From Candidatus Xiphinematobacter sp. (GTDB lineage Bacteria; Verrucomicrobiota; Verrucomicrobiia; Chthoniobacterales; Xiphinematobacteraceae), in NCBI GenBank assembly GCA_016766635.1, contig CP068473.1, forward strand, positions 1-64,000: a stretch of DNA of 64,000 nucleotides. Direction: 5' to 3'. The first letter of the stretch is position 1. Every line of letters begins with the position of its first letter. A program made the position numbers and the translations under genes. Below are positions 25,880 through 36,234 of this stretch, piece after piece. Below the pieces are notes generated by a model. It searched no databases. It was given only the letters and a program-made list of their open reading frames with translations, and was not told the DNA's origin.

Positions 25880-27334
25880 ATGAAGGAAGTTCTACTTTCT
25901 GAGTTGGTTGCCGTTCGGAGACGCAAGCTGGAGAGCATGCGGGCATCTGGGATGCGTCCATACGGTATGCGCTTTACAACCAATGGATCTATTGCCTCCG
26001 TCCGAGCACAATTTGCCGAGGGTAAGCTCCTCTGTGTAGCTGGGCGAGTAACTGCCTATCGCGACATGGGCAACAGCCAGTTCCTAGACCTTGAAGATAT
26101 CACCGGACGCATGCAAATTTTTGTCTGTAACAAGGAAATTAAGCTGGAAGACCTGGAAGTATTGCTTCTGCTGGACATCGGGGATTTTCTTGGAGTAGTG
26201 GGGGAGTGCTTTACTACGAGGACCAAAGAGCCCACCCTTCGGGTAAAGACCCTGCGGGTGCTCTCCAAGGCCATTCGATCATTACCAAGCAAGTGGCATG
26301 GCGTCCGGCATACTGAGAAAAAATACCGGCAACGTTATTTAGATTTAATTTCCAATCCTGCTTCCTGTGAGATTTTCCGACAGCGAATTCGAATCATCCA
26401 TGAGATTCGCAGCTATTTGGATAGGAATGGATTTTTAGAAGTGGAGACTCCTATGATGCAGGTAATCGCTGGTGGTGCCGCAGCTGAGCCATTTAAAACC
26501 CATCACCGTACATTGGACATGGACCTGTTTTTACGCATTGCTCCAGAGCTCTACTTAAAACAGCTTCTTGTTGCTGGATTTCCCAGGGTATTCGAGCTAA
26601 ACCGCAACTTTCGAAACGAAGGTGTTTCTCGTTACCACAGCCCTGAATTCACCATGCTAGAAGCCTATATTGCCTATTCCGATTTCGAGCAAATGGCTGT
26701 ACTTGTGGAGGAAATGATCTGCCACATAGCAAAAAGAGTTTGTGGCGGGTTACTCGTCCAACATAAAAATGCGACAGGTGAGGTAATCCGCACCATTGAC
26801 TTAACTCCTCCATGGAAACGGGCACGGTATTCTGATCTCATCCGTTCCGTACAGCCCGGCTGGTACGAGTTAAGCCTTGCTCAAAAGCGCGTCTGCTGTG
26901 CTCAAATGGGGTTAGAGATTACTAATTCTCAGGAGGATTTTGAAATAACCCAGCGTGTGTTCGAAAAATTTGTTGAAGAAAAAACTGTTGATCCACTTTT
27001 TGTAACTCATTGCCCCCAGGAGCTTGTTCCCCTTGCAAAACAGAATGAAACAGATCTCTCCGTAGTAGATGCTTATGAGCTAGTAATCAACGGTCATGAA
27101 ATTTCCCCAGGCTACTCTGAATTAAACGATCCTGATATACAACGTAGGCGGTTGGAACACCAGTCCGGCGGAGAGATACAAAAGTTGGATCTGGACTTTT
27201 TGACAGCCTTGGAATACGGAATGCCTCCCGCCGGGGGACTCGGTCTTGGCGTCGATCGGCTGGTCATGTTGCTAACTGGGGCAGAGTCCATTCGGGACGT
27301 TATCCTATTCCCTCACATGAAATCGAAGAATTAG
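25880..27334 (+). CDS. lysS: Lysyl-tRNA synthetase, class II
   Basis: This charges tRNA-Lys. The N-terminal OB-fold anticodon domain (about 45-140) has 'VAGRVTAYRDMGNSQFLDL'. The class II catalytic core carries motif 2 as 'FRNEGVSRYHSPEFTMLEAY' and motif 3 as 'GLGLGVDRLVMLLTG'. Length, 484 residues, is normal. ileS follows 88 bp downstream and lspA overlaps ileS, which suggests one transcription unit. Confidence 0.96.
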   Translation: MKEVLLSELVAVRRRKLESMRASGMRPYGMRFTTNGSIASVRAQFAEGKLLCVAGRVTAYRDMGNSQFLDLEDITGRMQIFVCNKEIKLEDLEVLLLLDIGDFLGVVGECFTTRTKEPTLRVKTLRVLSKAIRSLPSKWHGVRHTEKKYRQRYLDLISNPASCEIFRQRIRIIHEIRSYLDRNGFLEVETPMMQVIAGGAAAEPFKTHHRTLDMDLFLRIAPELYLKQLLVAGFPRVFELNRNFRNEGVSRYHSPEFTMLEAYIAYSDFEQMAVLVEEMICHIAKRVCGGLLVQHKNATGEVIRTIDLTPPWKRARYSDLIRSVQPGWYELSLAQKRVCCAQMGLEITNSQEDFEITQRVFEKFVEEKTVDPLFVTHCPQELVPLAKQNETDLSVVDAYELVINGHEISPGYSELNDPDIQRRRLEHQSGGEIQKLDLDFLTALEYGMPPAGGLGLGVDRLVMLLTGAESIRDVILFPHMKSKN

Positions 27335-27422
27335 CGGGAGTGGAATTGTTGGGTAAAAAGCATTCAAGCAAAAGAGGAACCACAATCCAGCGGGCTTGTG
27401 GCAATGGTAATCTTCCTAATGG

Positions 27423-30206
27423 ATGAATACAAATACAACAAATACATATAGGCAGTCCTTAAACCTTCCAAAAACGGATTTCCCGATGCGGGGCAATCTG
27501 CCCATACAGGAACCTAAGATCCTTGCGCATTGGCAAAAACAAGATCTCTACCAGCAGCTTCAGAAAGTACATAGGAATCAGCCGCTTTTTCTCCTTCACG
27601 ATGGACCTCCTTTTGCCAACGGAGACGTTCATGTTGGGACCGCCCTTAACAAGATACTTAAGGATTTTGTTGTTCGTTCAAAATCCATGGCAGGATACCG
27701 CGCTCCGTTTCGACCGGGATGGGACTGTCATGGCCTTCCGATTGAATTTAAAGTAGCTCGCCAATTTTCACATTTGAGCCCCGTAGAAATACGAAAAAAG
27801 TCCGAAGAGCACGCTCGAAGATTTATCCGAATTCAAAGAGAACAATTCATGCGCTTAGGAGTGCTAGGAGACTGGAAAAATCCTTACTTGACGCTAGATC
27901 CATCCTATGAAGCCGATGTGGTACGCTGCTTTGCCCGCTTCGTGCAAGAAGGACTAGTTTACCGTACCCGCAAGCCAGTACTTTGGAGTACCGGTGCGCA
28001 GACAGCACTAGCAGAAGCAGAAGTCGAATATAAAGAAAAGGTCTCTCCTGCCATCTATGTAAAATTTCCTATCTCCACAGAAGAAGCTCTACGCAAAGCG
28101 CTTCCCACTAGTCAGCCTATAAGCTTAGTTGTTTGGACAACAACGCCTTGGACGCTTCCCGCTAATTTAGCAATCGCGGTGCATAACGAATTCGAATACG
28201 AGGTTGTAAGTACAGGAACTGAGCTCCTGATCATAGCCTACCAGTTAGTAGCCAACTTCCAAGAAAATATCGGAGTAGCAGTAGAAAGGGGAATTCGGAA
28301 ATACCTTGGGAACCAACTAGTCGGAACACGGGCACAGCATCCTTTCTTAGATCGCAACTCAGTGGTCTACGCGGCGGAGTTTGTTACCCTGAAGGCAGGT
28401 GTAGGGTGTGTTCACGTTGCACCTGGTCATGGTGAGGATGACTACAGTCTCGGGCTACAGCATGGTCTTGGACTACTGTCTCCAGTGGATGATTATGGAA
28501 GATATACCTCCGACTGCGGTCTTCCATCACTGGTTGGGGAATATGTACTGGATGCTGATGAAAAAATCATTTCCATACTGAAAAGAAAAGGAGCCTTAGT
28601 AGGACGCTCAGATTATGTTCATAGCTATCCGCATTGCTGGCGTTCAAAAACTCCGCTGATTTTTAGAGCTGTTGAGCAGTTCTTCATTCGTATTGAGGAC
28701 TTACGCCGCAGGGCATTAGAGGAGGTCGAGCGGGTCAACTGGCTTCCGCATTGGGGTAAGAACCGTCTTCGTGGTACCATGGAATCTCGGCAGGATTGGT
28801 GTATCTCACGCCAGCGCGTGTGGGGTATCCCCCTACCTGTATTCTACACTACTACTGGTGACCCAATTTTGGATCCAGACTTAATTAATCGGGTTGCCGA
28901 GATTTTTTCCAGAGAGGGAAGCGATTCTTGGTTTAGAAAAAGTGATGCTGAATGGGCTGATCTCCTCGGTCTCTGCCAAATCACACGTCGAAATGATACG
29001 CTGGATGTCTGGATAGAATCCGGTGTGAGCCACGAGGCCGTGTTACGCCACACCAGCGGTCTTACTTTTCCTGCAGACCTCTACCTTGAAGCCACAGACC
29101 AACACCGCGGATGGTTTCAGTCTTCGCTCATGACTTCAATTGCCCTTAACCGCATTGCCCCATATAATGCCGTGCTCACGCATGGATTTGTGGTAAGCAG
29201 AGATGGTTTGGAGAAGATTTCTAAGTCAGGGCAAGAAAGTTACAAAATGCCCACTAAGGTTCAGCATTTTGTAGAAAAATTTGGGGCAGATGTCGTTCGA
29301 CTTTGGATTAGCAGTGTCCGCTTCACCGATGACATTCCATTTTCAGGGGAGGTTTTTGCACGCTTGACTGACTCCTATCGTCGCATCCGAAATACACTGC
29401 GCATTCTCCTGGGAAATCTCGACGGGTTTAGCAGTGTAACGCATCAGCCAGTTCTCTCGACATTAATAGACAAATGGCTGCTTGCACGACTGCGGCAGGT
29501 GTCAGATTTTTGCCTAGAGGCGTACTCTAGGCTAGAATTCTACCGAGTCTATAGTGCTATCAACCGCTTTTGTACAATCGATTTGAGCAGCCTCTATATA
29601 GATATTACTAAGGATCGGCTGTACTGCGATGCGCTCTGCTCCGAGCGTAGGCGCACCGCGCAGTGGGTCATGTATAATGTTTTCGACGCCCTGTGTCGTC
29701 TTATGGCACCTATCCTGGTTTTCACTACTGAAGAGGCCTGGGGACATTTGCACCCTGGTGAGTCGGTTCATCTCCAACACTTTCCACGGGGGACACATAA
29801 TGTAGGAGAGAGGGAGATTATGCACAAGTTTTCACAACTTCTAGAGGTGCGTTCTAAAGTTGGTATTGCCATTGAAACTGCTCGAAAATCGAACGTAATT
29901 GGCACTCCGCTTCAGGCACGTGTATTGATACGAACTACTAACCAACAAACCATCGCTTGTTTTCAGGAGAGACCTGAAGAGATAGAGGAAGTATTAATTC
30001 TTAGCGATCTAGCAATCCTTCAGGATTCCGTTGATTCCATTTCTATTGTCCCGACTTCCTACCGAAAGTGCGCACGCTGCTGGCGGCATCGTAGGGAGGT
30101 TGGAGAAATGCCAACCCACGACTTATGCGGACGTTGCTATGATGTGCTCCAGCGGATGGAAAAGAGTCATGATAATTCTCCTTGCTGTGACTTCTTATCT
30201 ACTTGA
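27423..30206 (+). CDS. ileS: Isoleucyl-tRNA synthetase
   Basis: This class I synthetase charges tRNA-Ile and edits valine. It starts 'SLNLPKTDFPMRGNL', and the HIGH-type signature is at residue 70 as 'GDVHVGTALNKILKDF' (HVGT in place of HIGH, a variant I believe occurs in other IleRS but could not check). The large CP1 editing domain spans about 190-400, KMSKS appears as 'LEKISKSGQ', and a C-terminal zinc ribbon reads C-ARCW then CGRC. Its 927 residues are normal. The stop lies inside the start of lspA. Confidence 0.96.
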   Translation: MNTNTTNTYRQSLNLPKTDFPMRGNLPIQEPKILAHWQKQDLYQQLQKVHRNQPLFLLHDGPPFANGDVHVGTALNKILKDFVVRSKSMAGYRAPFRPGWDCHGLPIEFKVARQFSHLSPVEIRKKSEEHARRFIRIQREQFMRLGVLGDWKNPYLTLDPSYEADVVRCFARFVQEGLVYRTRKPVLWSTGAQTALAEAEVEYKEKVSPAIYVKFPISTEEALRKALPTSQPISLVVWTTTPWTLPANLAIAVHNEFEYEVVSTGTELLIIAYQLVANFQENIGVAVERGIRKYLGNQLVGTRAQHPFLDRNSVVYAAEFVTLKAGVGCVHVAPGHGEDDYSLGLQHGLGLLSPVDDYGRYTSDCGLPSLVGEYVLDADEKIISILKRKGALVGRSDYVHSYPHCWRSKTPLIFRAVEQFFIRIEDLRRRALEEVERVNWLPHWGKNRLRGTMESRQDWCISRQRVWGIPLPVFYTTTGDPILDPDLINRVAEIFSREGSDSWFRKSDAEWADLLGLCQITRRNDTLDVWIESGVSHEAVLRHTSGLTFPADLYLEATDQHRGWFQSSLMTSIALNRIAPYNAVLTHGFVVSRDGLEKISKSGQESYKMPTKVQHFVEKFGADVVRLWISSVRFTDDIPFSGEVFARLTDSYRRIRNTLRILLGNLDGFSSVTHQPVLSTLIDKWLLARLRQVSDFCLEAYSRLEFYRVYSAINRFCTIDLSSLYIDITKDRLYCDALCSERRRTAQWVMYNVFDALCRLMAPILVFTTEEAWGHLHPGESVHLQHFPRGTHNVGEREIMHKFSQLLEVRSKVGIAIETARKSNVIGTPLQARVLIRTTNQQTIACFQERPEEIEEVLILSDLAILQDSVDSISIVPTSYRKCARCWRHRREVGEMPTHDLCGRCYDVLQRMEKSHDNSPCCDFLST

Positions 30207-30648
30207 CCGAGCAACAAAATTCTTGGTTTTTCAGCACCTTCCTCTCTTTTCTTCGGTTCCTATTGTTTACAATGTCTTCTACCTAGTCCATATTCAGAAC
30301 ACTGGGGCTGCTTTCGGGATATTCCAGGACCGCAACTGTCTCCTCGCCGTGCTGGCGTTGGTTGCGCTTGCAGCGATGGGAATCCTACTCGCGCTAGGGG
30401 CATTCCGCACCCCTTTCGGGAGATGGAGCGTGGGCCTGTATCTAGCTGGGATTTCTGGAAATCTAACCGACCGTCTCTTGTATGGAAGTGTGATGGATAT
30501 CTTTGATCTTGTGGTCCCATTTTTTGGGCACTGGCCAGCGTTTAATATGGCGGATTCTTACATCTGCATTGCAACTGGCTTATTTCTTTATGATTCCCTT
30601 CATGAAGGGGATGTGCGGCCTCCAACTGATAACCCATCCAAGCTTTAA
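30139..30648 (+). CDS. lspA: Lipoprotein signal peptidase (signal peptidase II)
   Basis: This cuts the signal peptide from diacylglyceryl-lipoproteins in the inner membrane. Four hydrophobic segments are visible, with the aspartic-protease pair in 'GNLTDRLLYG' and 'FNMADSYI', and the 'NTGAAFGIF' motif between the first two membrane segments. The gene overlaps the end of ileS. Several starts are possible: ATG 30139 and 30142, or ATG 30169, which has the better purine-rich upstream stretch GGAAAAGAG. The frame also extends upstream to 30031, but that part matches ileS sequence and lacks domain character. Confidence 0.9.
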   Translation: MMCSSGWKRVMIILLAVTSYLLDRATKFLVFQHLPLFSSVPIVYNVFYLVHIQNTGAAFGIFQDRNCLLAVLALVALAAMGILLALGAFRTPFGRWSVGLYLAGISGNLTDRLLYGSVMDIFDLVVPFFGHWPAFNMADSYICIATGLFLYDSLHEGDVRPPTDNPSKL

Positions 30649-30813
30649 GTTAATTGTAGACTGCCCTTCTTCTAGTAGAAGACTTCCTGGGTCTGGGGGG
30701 TCTGGAGATGTTTTCCCCCCTGAGATAGTTGGAGCCAAATCCCCTATCTAGGATCTCTCCCCCTTGAATAAATCCCTGCAAGATGTTTTCCCGACAGGTT
30801 TCAAGGGGTGTTC

Positions 30814-31383
30814 TCACCAGGTCCCCCCTGGGTAGATAGCTGGTAAGGCTTGCAGATCTAGAGGAAGGTTATGGGCCTCAAAAGTCTCTATCTCTAGCCG
30901 AACTAGATGAATAAATGGGCATCCAAAGTCTGGAGTGGTACTTCCACTTCGGTCTACAATGGTAGCTATGGCCACAACGACCCCCCCCAAGGATTGAATA
31001 ATATCACTAGTCTGCCGCACTCTTCCACCTCGGGTAACGACATCTTCTGCAATAGCGATCTTTTCTCCAGGAGAAATGGTAAATCCCCGTCGCAAGGCCA
31101 GCTCCCCATCCGGGCCTTTCTCGGCGAACATATGGCGCCCGTTGAGATGGCGCGCAATTTCTTGTCCCACTAGAATTCCTCCTAAAGCTGGAGAGACAAT
31201 GGTCTTGCAGCCAAAAGGAAGTAACTTTTCTGCTAGCAAACCGCAGATATATTCGGCGGTCTTTGCATACTGTAGGAGGAGGGAACATTGGAAAAATTCT
31301 CTGCTGTGGAGCCCAGACCGCAAAACAAAGTGTCCTCGTAGCAAGGCACCAGCCCGGTGGAACAGATCGAGAAGCTCATTCAT
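30814..31383 (-). CDS. pyrE: Orotate phosphoribosyltransferase
   Basis: This joins orotate to PRPP to make OMP in pyrimidine synthesis. The PRPP-binding signature is 'KIAIAEDVVTRGGRV', and the loop 'EKGPDGELALRRGF' precedes it. The 189-residue length fits. It converges on lspA with a 165-bp gap that includes G- and C-rich runs but no clear terminator. The pathway partners carA, pyrB, pyrC and pyrH are in this window; pyrD and pyrF are not seen. Confidence 0.94.
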   Translation of the reverse strand: MNELLDLFHRAGALLRGHFVLRSGLHSREFFQCSLLLQYAKTAEYICGLLAEKLLPFGCKTIVSPALGGILVGQEIARHLNGRHMFAEKGPDGELALRRGFTISPGEKIAIAEDVVTRGGRVRQTSDIIQSLGGVVVAIATIVDRSGSTTPDFGCPFIHLVRLEIETFEAHNLPLDLQALPAIYPGGTW

Positions 31384-32684
31384 ACGCCGCTAAATTTAAA
31401 GAGACCTTCTGGCGCTAACTCCAGCGGCCAGCATACTTACAAGTAGAAAGTAGAACCAGCTGGGAAATTAAAGAGGTTACAAAGCACGTGCTAAATAACA
31501 AGGGCGATATCACTCTTCTAATCTTGTTTAGAATCCACCACGAAGTACAGCCAACGGCTAAGTTATATGTCTTGTGCAGAAATTAAGTTGAACTAGAGTG
31601 AGTAGTATTGAACGAGGTCACTTGTAATTTCCTCGGCGCACTTATGATAAATACTTAACCTCTTGGATACGCTGTGCAGACATTGGACGCCTGGGCGGCT
31701 GGCCAGCCTGCGCGCGCGATTAGAGATTAATTACTTTCGGATTGTTCATTACATAGCTTCAAAGACTACCGGGCAACTGAAGAGACGGGTTTGCGAGCAG
31801 GTTACACACCTAACGTGAGGGTTTTATTCGCTTAGCTACTCTCTAAACGTGTAGGAGGGAAGTTCTGTCATTTTCTCTAGGGGGCTCCGCCATAGTTTTT
31901 GGCTAGAATCTCCTGGAGATACTACTAAAAGCCCTGCAGGGGCATATCAAACCGCTGTTCCTCCTTTGCGAGCTCTATCCTATAAAGGGCTCTATTGACC
32001 AAAAGTGCAGATTGTTTTTGGAAGTCAGCTGCAGTCTCTTCTTACCCTTCAAACTTTCATATCTCCCTCTTTGAGAAGAATTTTCCTTTTGACCGACGAG
32101 TAACGCTCTTCCACCTTGGTTTAATCACTTCCTAAGTGACCTGGATTCAGAGGGATATGAAGTCCGGCTAGTGGTTTGGAAAGTAGTACGCCAGAAAAAT
32201 TGAGAACGAATCTTCCAAGTGTTTGGAACACTGCTGACGCTCTTCTGGTCCAATGCGAAATAGAGAATAAAAGGACGGCAACCGTTCGGATAACGGCTTT
32301 TTGCACGATGAGGCGTGCGACCGGTGGATCTACTCTACCTATCCCGGTGACCGCAGGAGTGCAGATACCGTTTGGCTGCTGAATCGTTGTAGGTTATAGT
32401 GCACTGGGATTTGTTCGACCGTGACCAATCAGGGGACGCAGCAAGTACACTAAGGTTCATGTAGCACCAGGGCCATCGATCTTTAAAGAAAAAAAGAAAA
32501 GAGACACGATGCCCTTAGGATACGAGGTCATAAAGCCATGAAAGTGCGAACAACTTGGCTACAACACTCTTGCCCAAAACTGGGCAAAGCAAACTGCCAG
32601 AGTGCTCACTCGGTAGCGGCGCTAAGGAAATAAAAGCACCCAATAGACTACCTCCATATAAGTATATGTGTACAATTTCAGGCT
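31384..32684. other. 1.3-kb stretch without a recognisable gene
   Basis: No frame above about 68 residues and no RNA gene was found. The sequence is not simple repeat. In a genome with visible pseudogenes nearby, an eroded gene is the likeliest content, but I could not identify which. Confidence 0.45.
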
Positions 32685-33488
32685 ATGATCAGAATCCTTT
32701 TTCTAGGAGATATTGTCGGAGAGCCTGGTAGAAATGCGGTGGCACAGTTTCTTCCCGGATTTAAAGAGCGTGAGAGAGTAGATTTCACCATCGTCAACGG
32801 GGAAAATTCTGCAGGAGGGCGCGGGATTACACCCAAGATTGCCGTTGCTTTGCTACGACTTGGAGTGGCCGTCATTACAACCGGAGACCATGTGTGGGAT
32901 CAAAGAGAGCTTTCCTCGTATCTCCCTACGGAACCGAGAGTGCTTCGCCCTCTTAATTACCCCCAGGGTACTCCTGGCCAAGGGAGCATCGTATTAGATA
33001 CTACCAAGGGGAAAGTAGCTGTCATTAACATACAGTGCCGTACTTTCATGCAACCGATTTTGGAAAATCCCTTTCGCATAGCCCTAAGGGAAGCCAAATG
33101 GCTACGCAGTGAAACTCCTGTTATTTTCGTAGATGCCCATGGAGAAACTACTAGTGAAAAAACAGCCCTGGCACATTACCTAGACGGGATTGTATCCGCT
33201 GTAGCAGGCACCCATACGCATGTTCAGACAGCCGATGAACAGATACTTCCCCAGGGTACTGCATTTCTCTGCGACGCTGGAATGTGCGGAGCGGAACACT
33301 CCATCTTAGGTCGGGAAATAGCGCCGATTGTAAGGCGTTTTGTGAACAACTTACCGGTAGTATTTCCTGTAGCACAAGGCATAGTGAAGATTTGCGGCGC
33401 TCTGGTGGACGTGGACGAATCTACAGGGCATGCTACTGCTATTCGTCGTATCCAGGAACGCATGCAGCCCACTATGGCAAACGTTTAA
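32685..33488 (+). CDS. ymdB: YmdB-family metallophosphoesterase
   Basis: This is a predicted calcineurin-like phosphodiesterase; the B. subtilis homologue hydrolyses 2',3'-cAMP and affects regulation of motility and biofilms. The dimetal ligands are visible: 'FLGDIVGEPGR', 'VNGENSAGG', 'TTGDHVWD', 'VDAHGETTSEK' and 'GTHTHVQTAD'. The 267-residue length is usual. The gene starts at ATG 32685 after a long non-coding stretch and stands alone. Its role in this organism cannot be inferred from the neighbours. Confidence 0.9.
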   Translation: MIRILFLGDIVGEPGRNAVAQFLPGFKERERVDFTIVNGENSAGGRGITPKIAVALLRLGVAVITTGDHVWDQRELSSYLPTEPRVLRPLNYPQGTPGQGSIVLDTTKGKVAVINIQCRTFMQPILENPFRIALREAKWLRSETPVIFVDAHGETTSEKTALAHYLDGIVSAVAGTHTHVQTADEQILPQGTAFLCDAGMCGAEHSILGREIAPIVRRFVNNLPVVFPVAQGIVKICGALVDVDESTGHATAIRRIQERMQPTMANV

Positions 33489-33590
33489 AGTCTAAAAGGT
33501 CCTTGCAAAACCTAGGAGAGGAGTTCCCTGGATTCTACTTGCCACCATTATCGAATTAATACACTGTGTGCTTCCTTTATGTTGTTGGTG

Positions 33591-33663
33591 GACCCTATCG
33601 TCTAGTGGCCTAGGACATCGCCCTTTCACGGCGGTAACACGGGTTCGAATCCCGTTAGGGTCG
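33591..33663 (+). tRNA. tRNA-Glu (TTC anticodon)
   Basis: This is a full cloverleaf: acceptor GACCCTA with TAGGGTC, D-arm GTCTAGTGGCCTAGGAC, anticodon stem TCGCC/GGCGG around loop CTTTCAC, and T-arm ACGGG/CCCGT around TTCGAAT. The discriminator is G; CCA is not encoded. The anticodon TTC reads GAA and, by wobble, GAG. It is close to the standard bacterial tRNA-Glu sequence. Confidence 0.97.
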
Positions 33664-33811
33664 CTGGCAGCCTTGCCGTGTAGTCTTGGATGAAAACACG
33701 TCTCGTAGCCTGCCAGGAGTGCTTCGAGCTAAGAAGGCAGCTAAAAGTACTGGCAATACAAAAACTTAAGTTAATCTGCTCGTTGACTTGCGTGAAAAAA
33801 TCAATCCAAAG

Positions 33812-35521
33812 CTACCACTTTTCCTTTCCAGGAAAGCAGTCTGTGACCGCACCACAGGAAGCAGAGCTTACCAGGGCAGCGTATTTTGCTAAGACACCAC
33901 AACGGTAGTGCGGGTTGGGCCTTTTCCACTGTAGGAGTCGATCCTCCAGTCCCTTCTCAGGAATATCCACAGAAATAACCCGAAGGACGGCATCGATAAC
34001 AATCTGATCACCGTCCTCAACCACGGCTAGTGGACCACCCTCAAATGCTTCCGGTGTGATATGACCTACCACAAATCCATGCGTCCCACCAGAGAAGCGT
34101 CCATCGGTAATCAACGCAACTCCCTTACCTAAACCGCGCCCCATCACGGCACTGGTTGGGGCAAGCATTTCTCGCATCCCAGGTCCCCCCTTGGGGCCCT
34201 CGTAGCGAATGACGACTACATGCCCTTTACGGATCCTACCATCTAGGATAGCTTGCAGTGCTTCTTCCTCCGAATTAAAAACTCGCGCTGTCCCAGAAAA
34301 ATACTCGCCCTCCTTCCCAGTAATCTTAGCTACGGCTCCAGCTGGCGCCAGGTTGCCCTTTAATATTACCAAATGGCTGTTCTTTTTGATCGGATCCTCA
34401 AGTGAGCGGATGATTCTCTGACCCTTAGGGTAGTCCTTAGATGAGACAAGATTTTGTTTGAGGGTTCTCCCGGTAACCGTTAGGCAGCCACCATGCAACA
34501 GTCCTGCATGCAAAAGCTTCCGCATCAGAGGAGTAATACCACCAATTTCTACAAGCTCGGACATGAAATGATGCCCGCTGGGCTTGAGGTCAGCTACCAC
34601 TGGTACTCGCTCACCAATCCTATTGAAATCGCCTATAGTCATCTGAATGCCCGCTGCATGTGCAATAGCGAGCAGATGGAGGACGGCATTGGTGGAGCCA
34701 CCTAGCGCAATAACGACAGTAATTGCATTCTCCATGGCTTCGCGGCAAAGGATATCGTGAGGACGAATGCCGCGCTTCAGCATCTCCACAACTGCTTCTC
34801 CGGCTTGTCGGCAGTCAAGCTTCTTCTGTTCAGACACAGCCACCTGTGCCGAACTATTTGGTAAACTGAGCCCAAGGGCCTCTACTGCCGCCGCCATGGT
34901 GTTAGCAGTATACATCCCACCACAAGAACCTGGGCCAGGGATAGCGCAGGATTCCATGGTGTGCAATTCAGCATCGCTTATCTTACCCTCTGCATGCTTG
35001 CCGACTGCCTCAAAGACCGAAACAATATCTACCTTCTCCCCATTCACACAGCCTGGAAGGATAGTCCCACCGTATACGAAGACAGCAGACCGATCCATCC
35101 TGGCAATTGCCATTGCACATGCTGGAATATTTTTGTCGCACCCGCCTATGGCAACAAAGCCGTCAAGATTTTCCCCACCTACTACCGTTTCGATAGAATC
35201 CGCAATGACCTCCCTGGAAACCAGGGAGTACTTCATACCTTTGGTCCCCATTGCAATGCCATCTGAGATAGTGATGGTATTGAAGATAAGGGCTTTTCCA
35301 CCCACAGCTTCAACACCTCTAACTGCTTCTTGTGCCAGATGGTCAATATGCCTATTGCAAGGAGCTACCGTACTCCATGTAGAAGCAATTCCTACCTGGG
35401 GTTTTGTAAAATCCCCTTCTGTGAAACCTACCGCGTATAGCATTGATCGGTTGGGAGCCCGATGGGCCCCATCCATGGCAACGGAAGAAAAGGGGCGGAG
35501 ATTACGATCTGTTTTGCTCAT
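33812..35521 (-). CDS. ilvD: Dihydroxy-acid dehydratase
   Basis: This is the iron-sulfur enzyme of the last shared step in isoleucine, valine and pantothenate precursor synthesis. Cluster ligands appear as Cys-rich segments '[11 protein letters not shown]' and '[15 protein letters not shown]'; the N-terminal '[16 protein letters not shown]' and the C-terminal '[21 protein letters not shown]' are also present. At 569 residues the length is normal. No other ilv or leu gene is beside it. Confidence 0.96.
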   Translation of the reverse strand: MSKTDRNLRPFSSVAMDGAHRAPNRSMLYAVGFTEGDFTKPQVGIASTWSTVAPCNRHIDHLAQEAVRGVEAVGGKALIFNTITISDGIAMGTKGMKYSLVSREVIADSIETVVGGENLDGFVAIGGCDKNIPACAMAIARMDRSAVFVYGGTILPGCVNGEKVDIVSVFEAVGKHAEGKISDAELHTMESCAIPGPGSCGGMYTANTMAAAVEALGLSLPNSSAQVAVSEQKKLDCRQAGEAVVEMLKRGIRPHDILCREAMENAITVVIALGGSTNAVLHLLAIAHAAGIQMTIGDFNRIGERVPVVADLKPSGHHFMSELVEIGGITPLMRKLLHAGLLHGGCLTVTGRTLKQNLVSSKDYPKGQRIIRSLEDPIKKNSHLVILKGNLAPAGAVAKITGKEGEYFSGTARVFNSEEEALQAILDGRIRKGHVVVIRYEGPKGGPGMREMLAPTSAVMGRGLGKGVALITDGRFSGGTHGFVVGHITPEAFEGGPLAVVEDGDQIVIDAVLRVISVDIPEKGLEDRLLQWKRPNPHYRCGVLAKYAALVSSASCGAVTDCFPGKEKW

Positions 35522-36234
35522 TTAATTGGCGCGGTATGGGTTTTTGAAGGGTCTGAGTCTGATTTGGGCGGGCTGGCAGGTACGTATGCAGCGGCTGGCT
35601 ACACTGTTTTGTTTCGTAAGAAGGAACCCTGGTCACCCTACTCCGGTGGAGGGGGTCATAAAAGGCAAAAATCAGAGCCCCAGAAAAAAGATGAAATGGT
35701 AGTGGCTGACCTTCGTATACCATAGCAAACGTAGACGCTTGCCTGGGTAGGCTAAGGGATGATTGCGTTTCTTGCAATGTCTCTTAATTTGCTTGGCTCA
35801 ATAGCTTTGTTGTTATTGAGGCCTTAAGGAACCGTAAGAACTCCTAGACTCATACTGTTTTGGTTCTTACAATCCAAATCCAGCAAGAAAGAAGTAAGAA
35901 TCAATTGGGCAACTAGACTTCCTATGATAGGTTAGGTGGGAAGTTGTCCGATGGCCGAGTGGCACTATAGCAAAGTGTCGGGTGGATGAGACCTAGCCGG
36001 CGATGGGTAGATAGCGAGCGTAGCGGGCAGCTCCACCAGTGCGGGGGAAGAGGAAGATTCAGATTGCTTTCTCTTCTTTTTGCCTGATCTTGAGTGGTCA
36101 GATATCAGTTATGGTACCGCCCCATATACGTATACGAGGGGCTTACCATTCAGGGGCTTACCATTTCAGGCCTTAGTGTGGATAGAGAATTCCGGCTGTG
36201 GATGTGGTATTTTAGTGAAAAAGGATGACATTGT
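35522..36234. other. 713-bp divergent spacer, no gene recognised
   Basis: The stretch at 35945-35965 resembles the start of a tRNA-Ser/Leu D-arm (GATGGCCGAGTGGC), but no matching anticodon and T-arms follow. A 15-bp unit, AGGGGCTTACCATTC, is tandemly repeated at 36137-36151 and 36152-36166 with one mismatch, about 70 bp before mrp. Confidence 0.45.

Noticed and set aside
27423-30206. HVGT instead of HIGH in IleRS as a defect
   Set aside because: IleRS tolerates changes at this motif and all other domains are intact, so I treat it as family variation.
35940-36040. tRNA-Ser or tRNA-Leu gene beginning GATGGCCGAGTGGC
   Set aside because: After the D-arm-like start, no anticodon stem, variable arm or T-arm could be folded; at best a relic.
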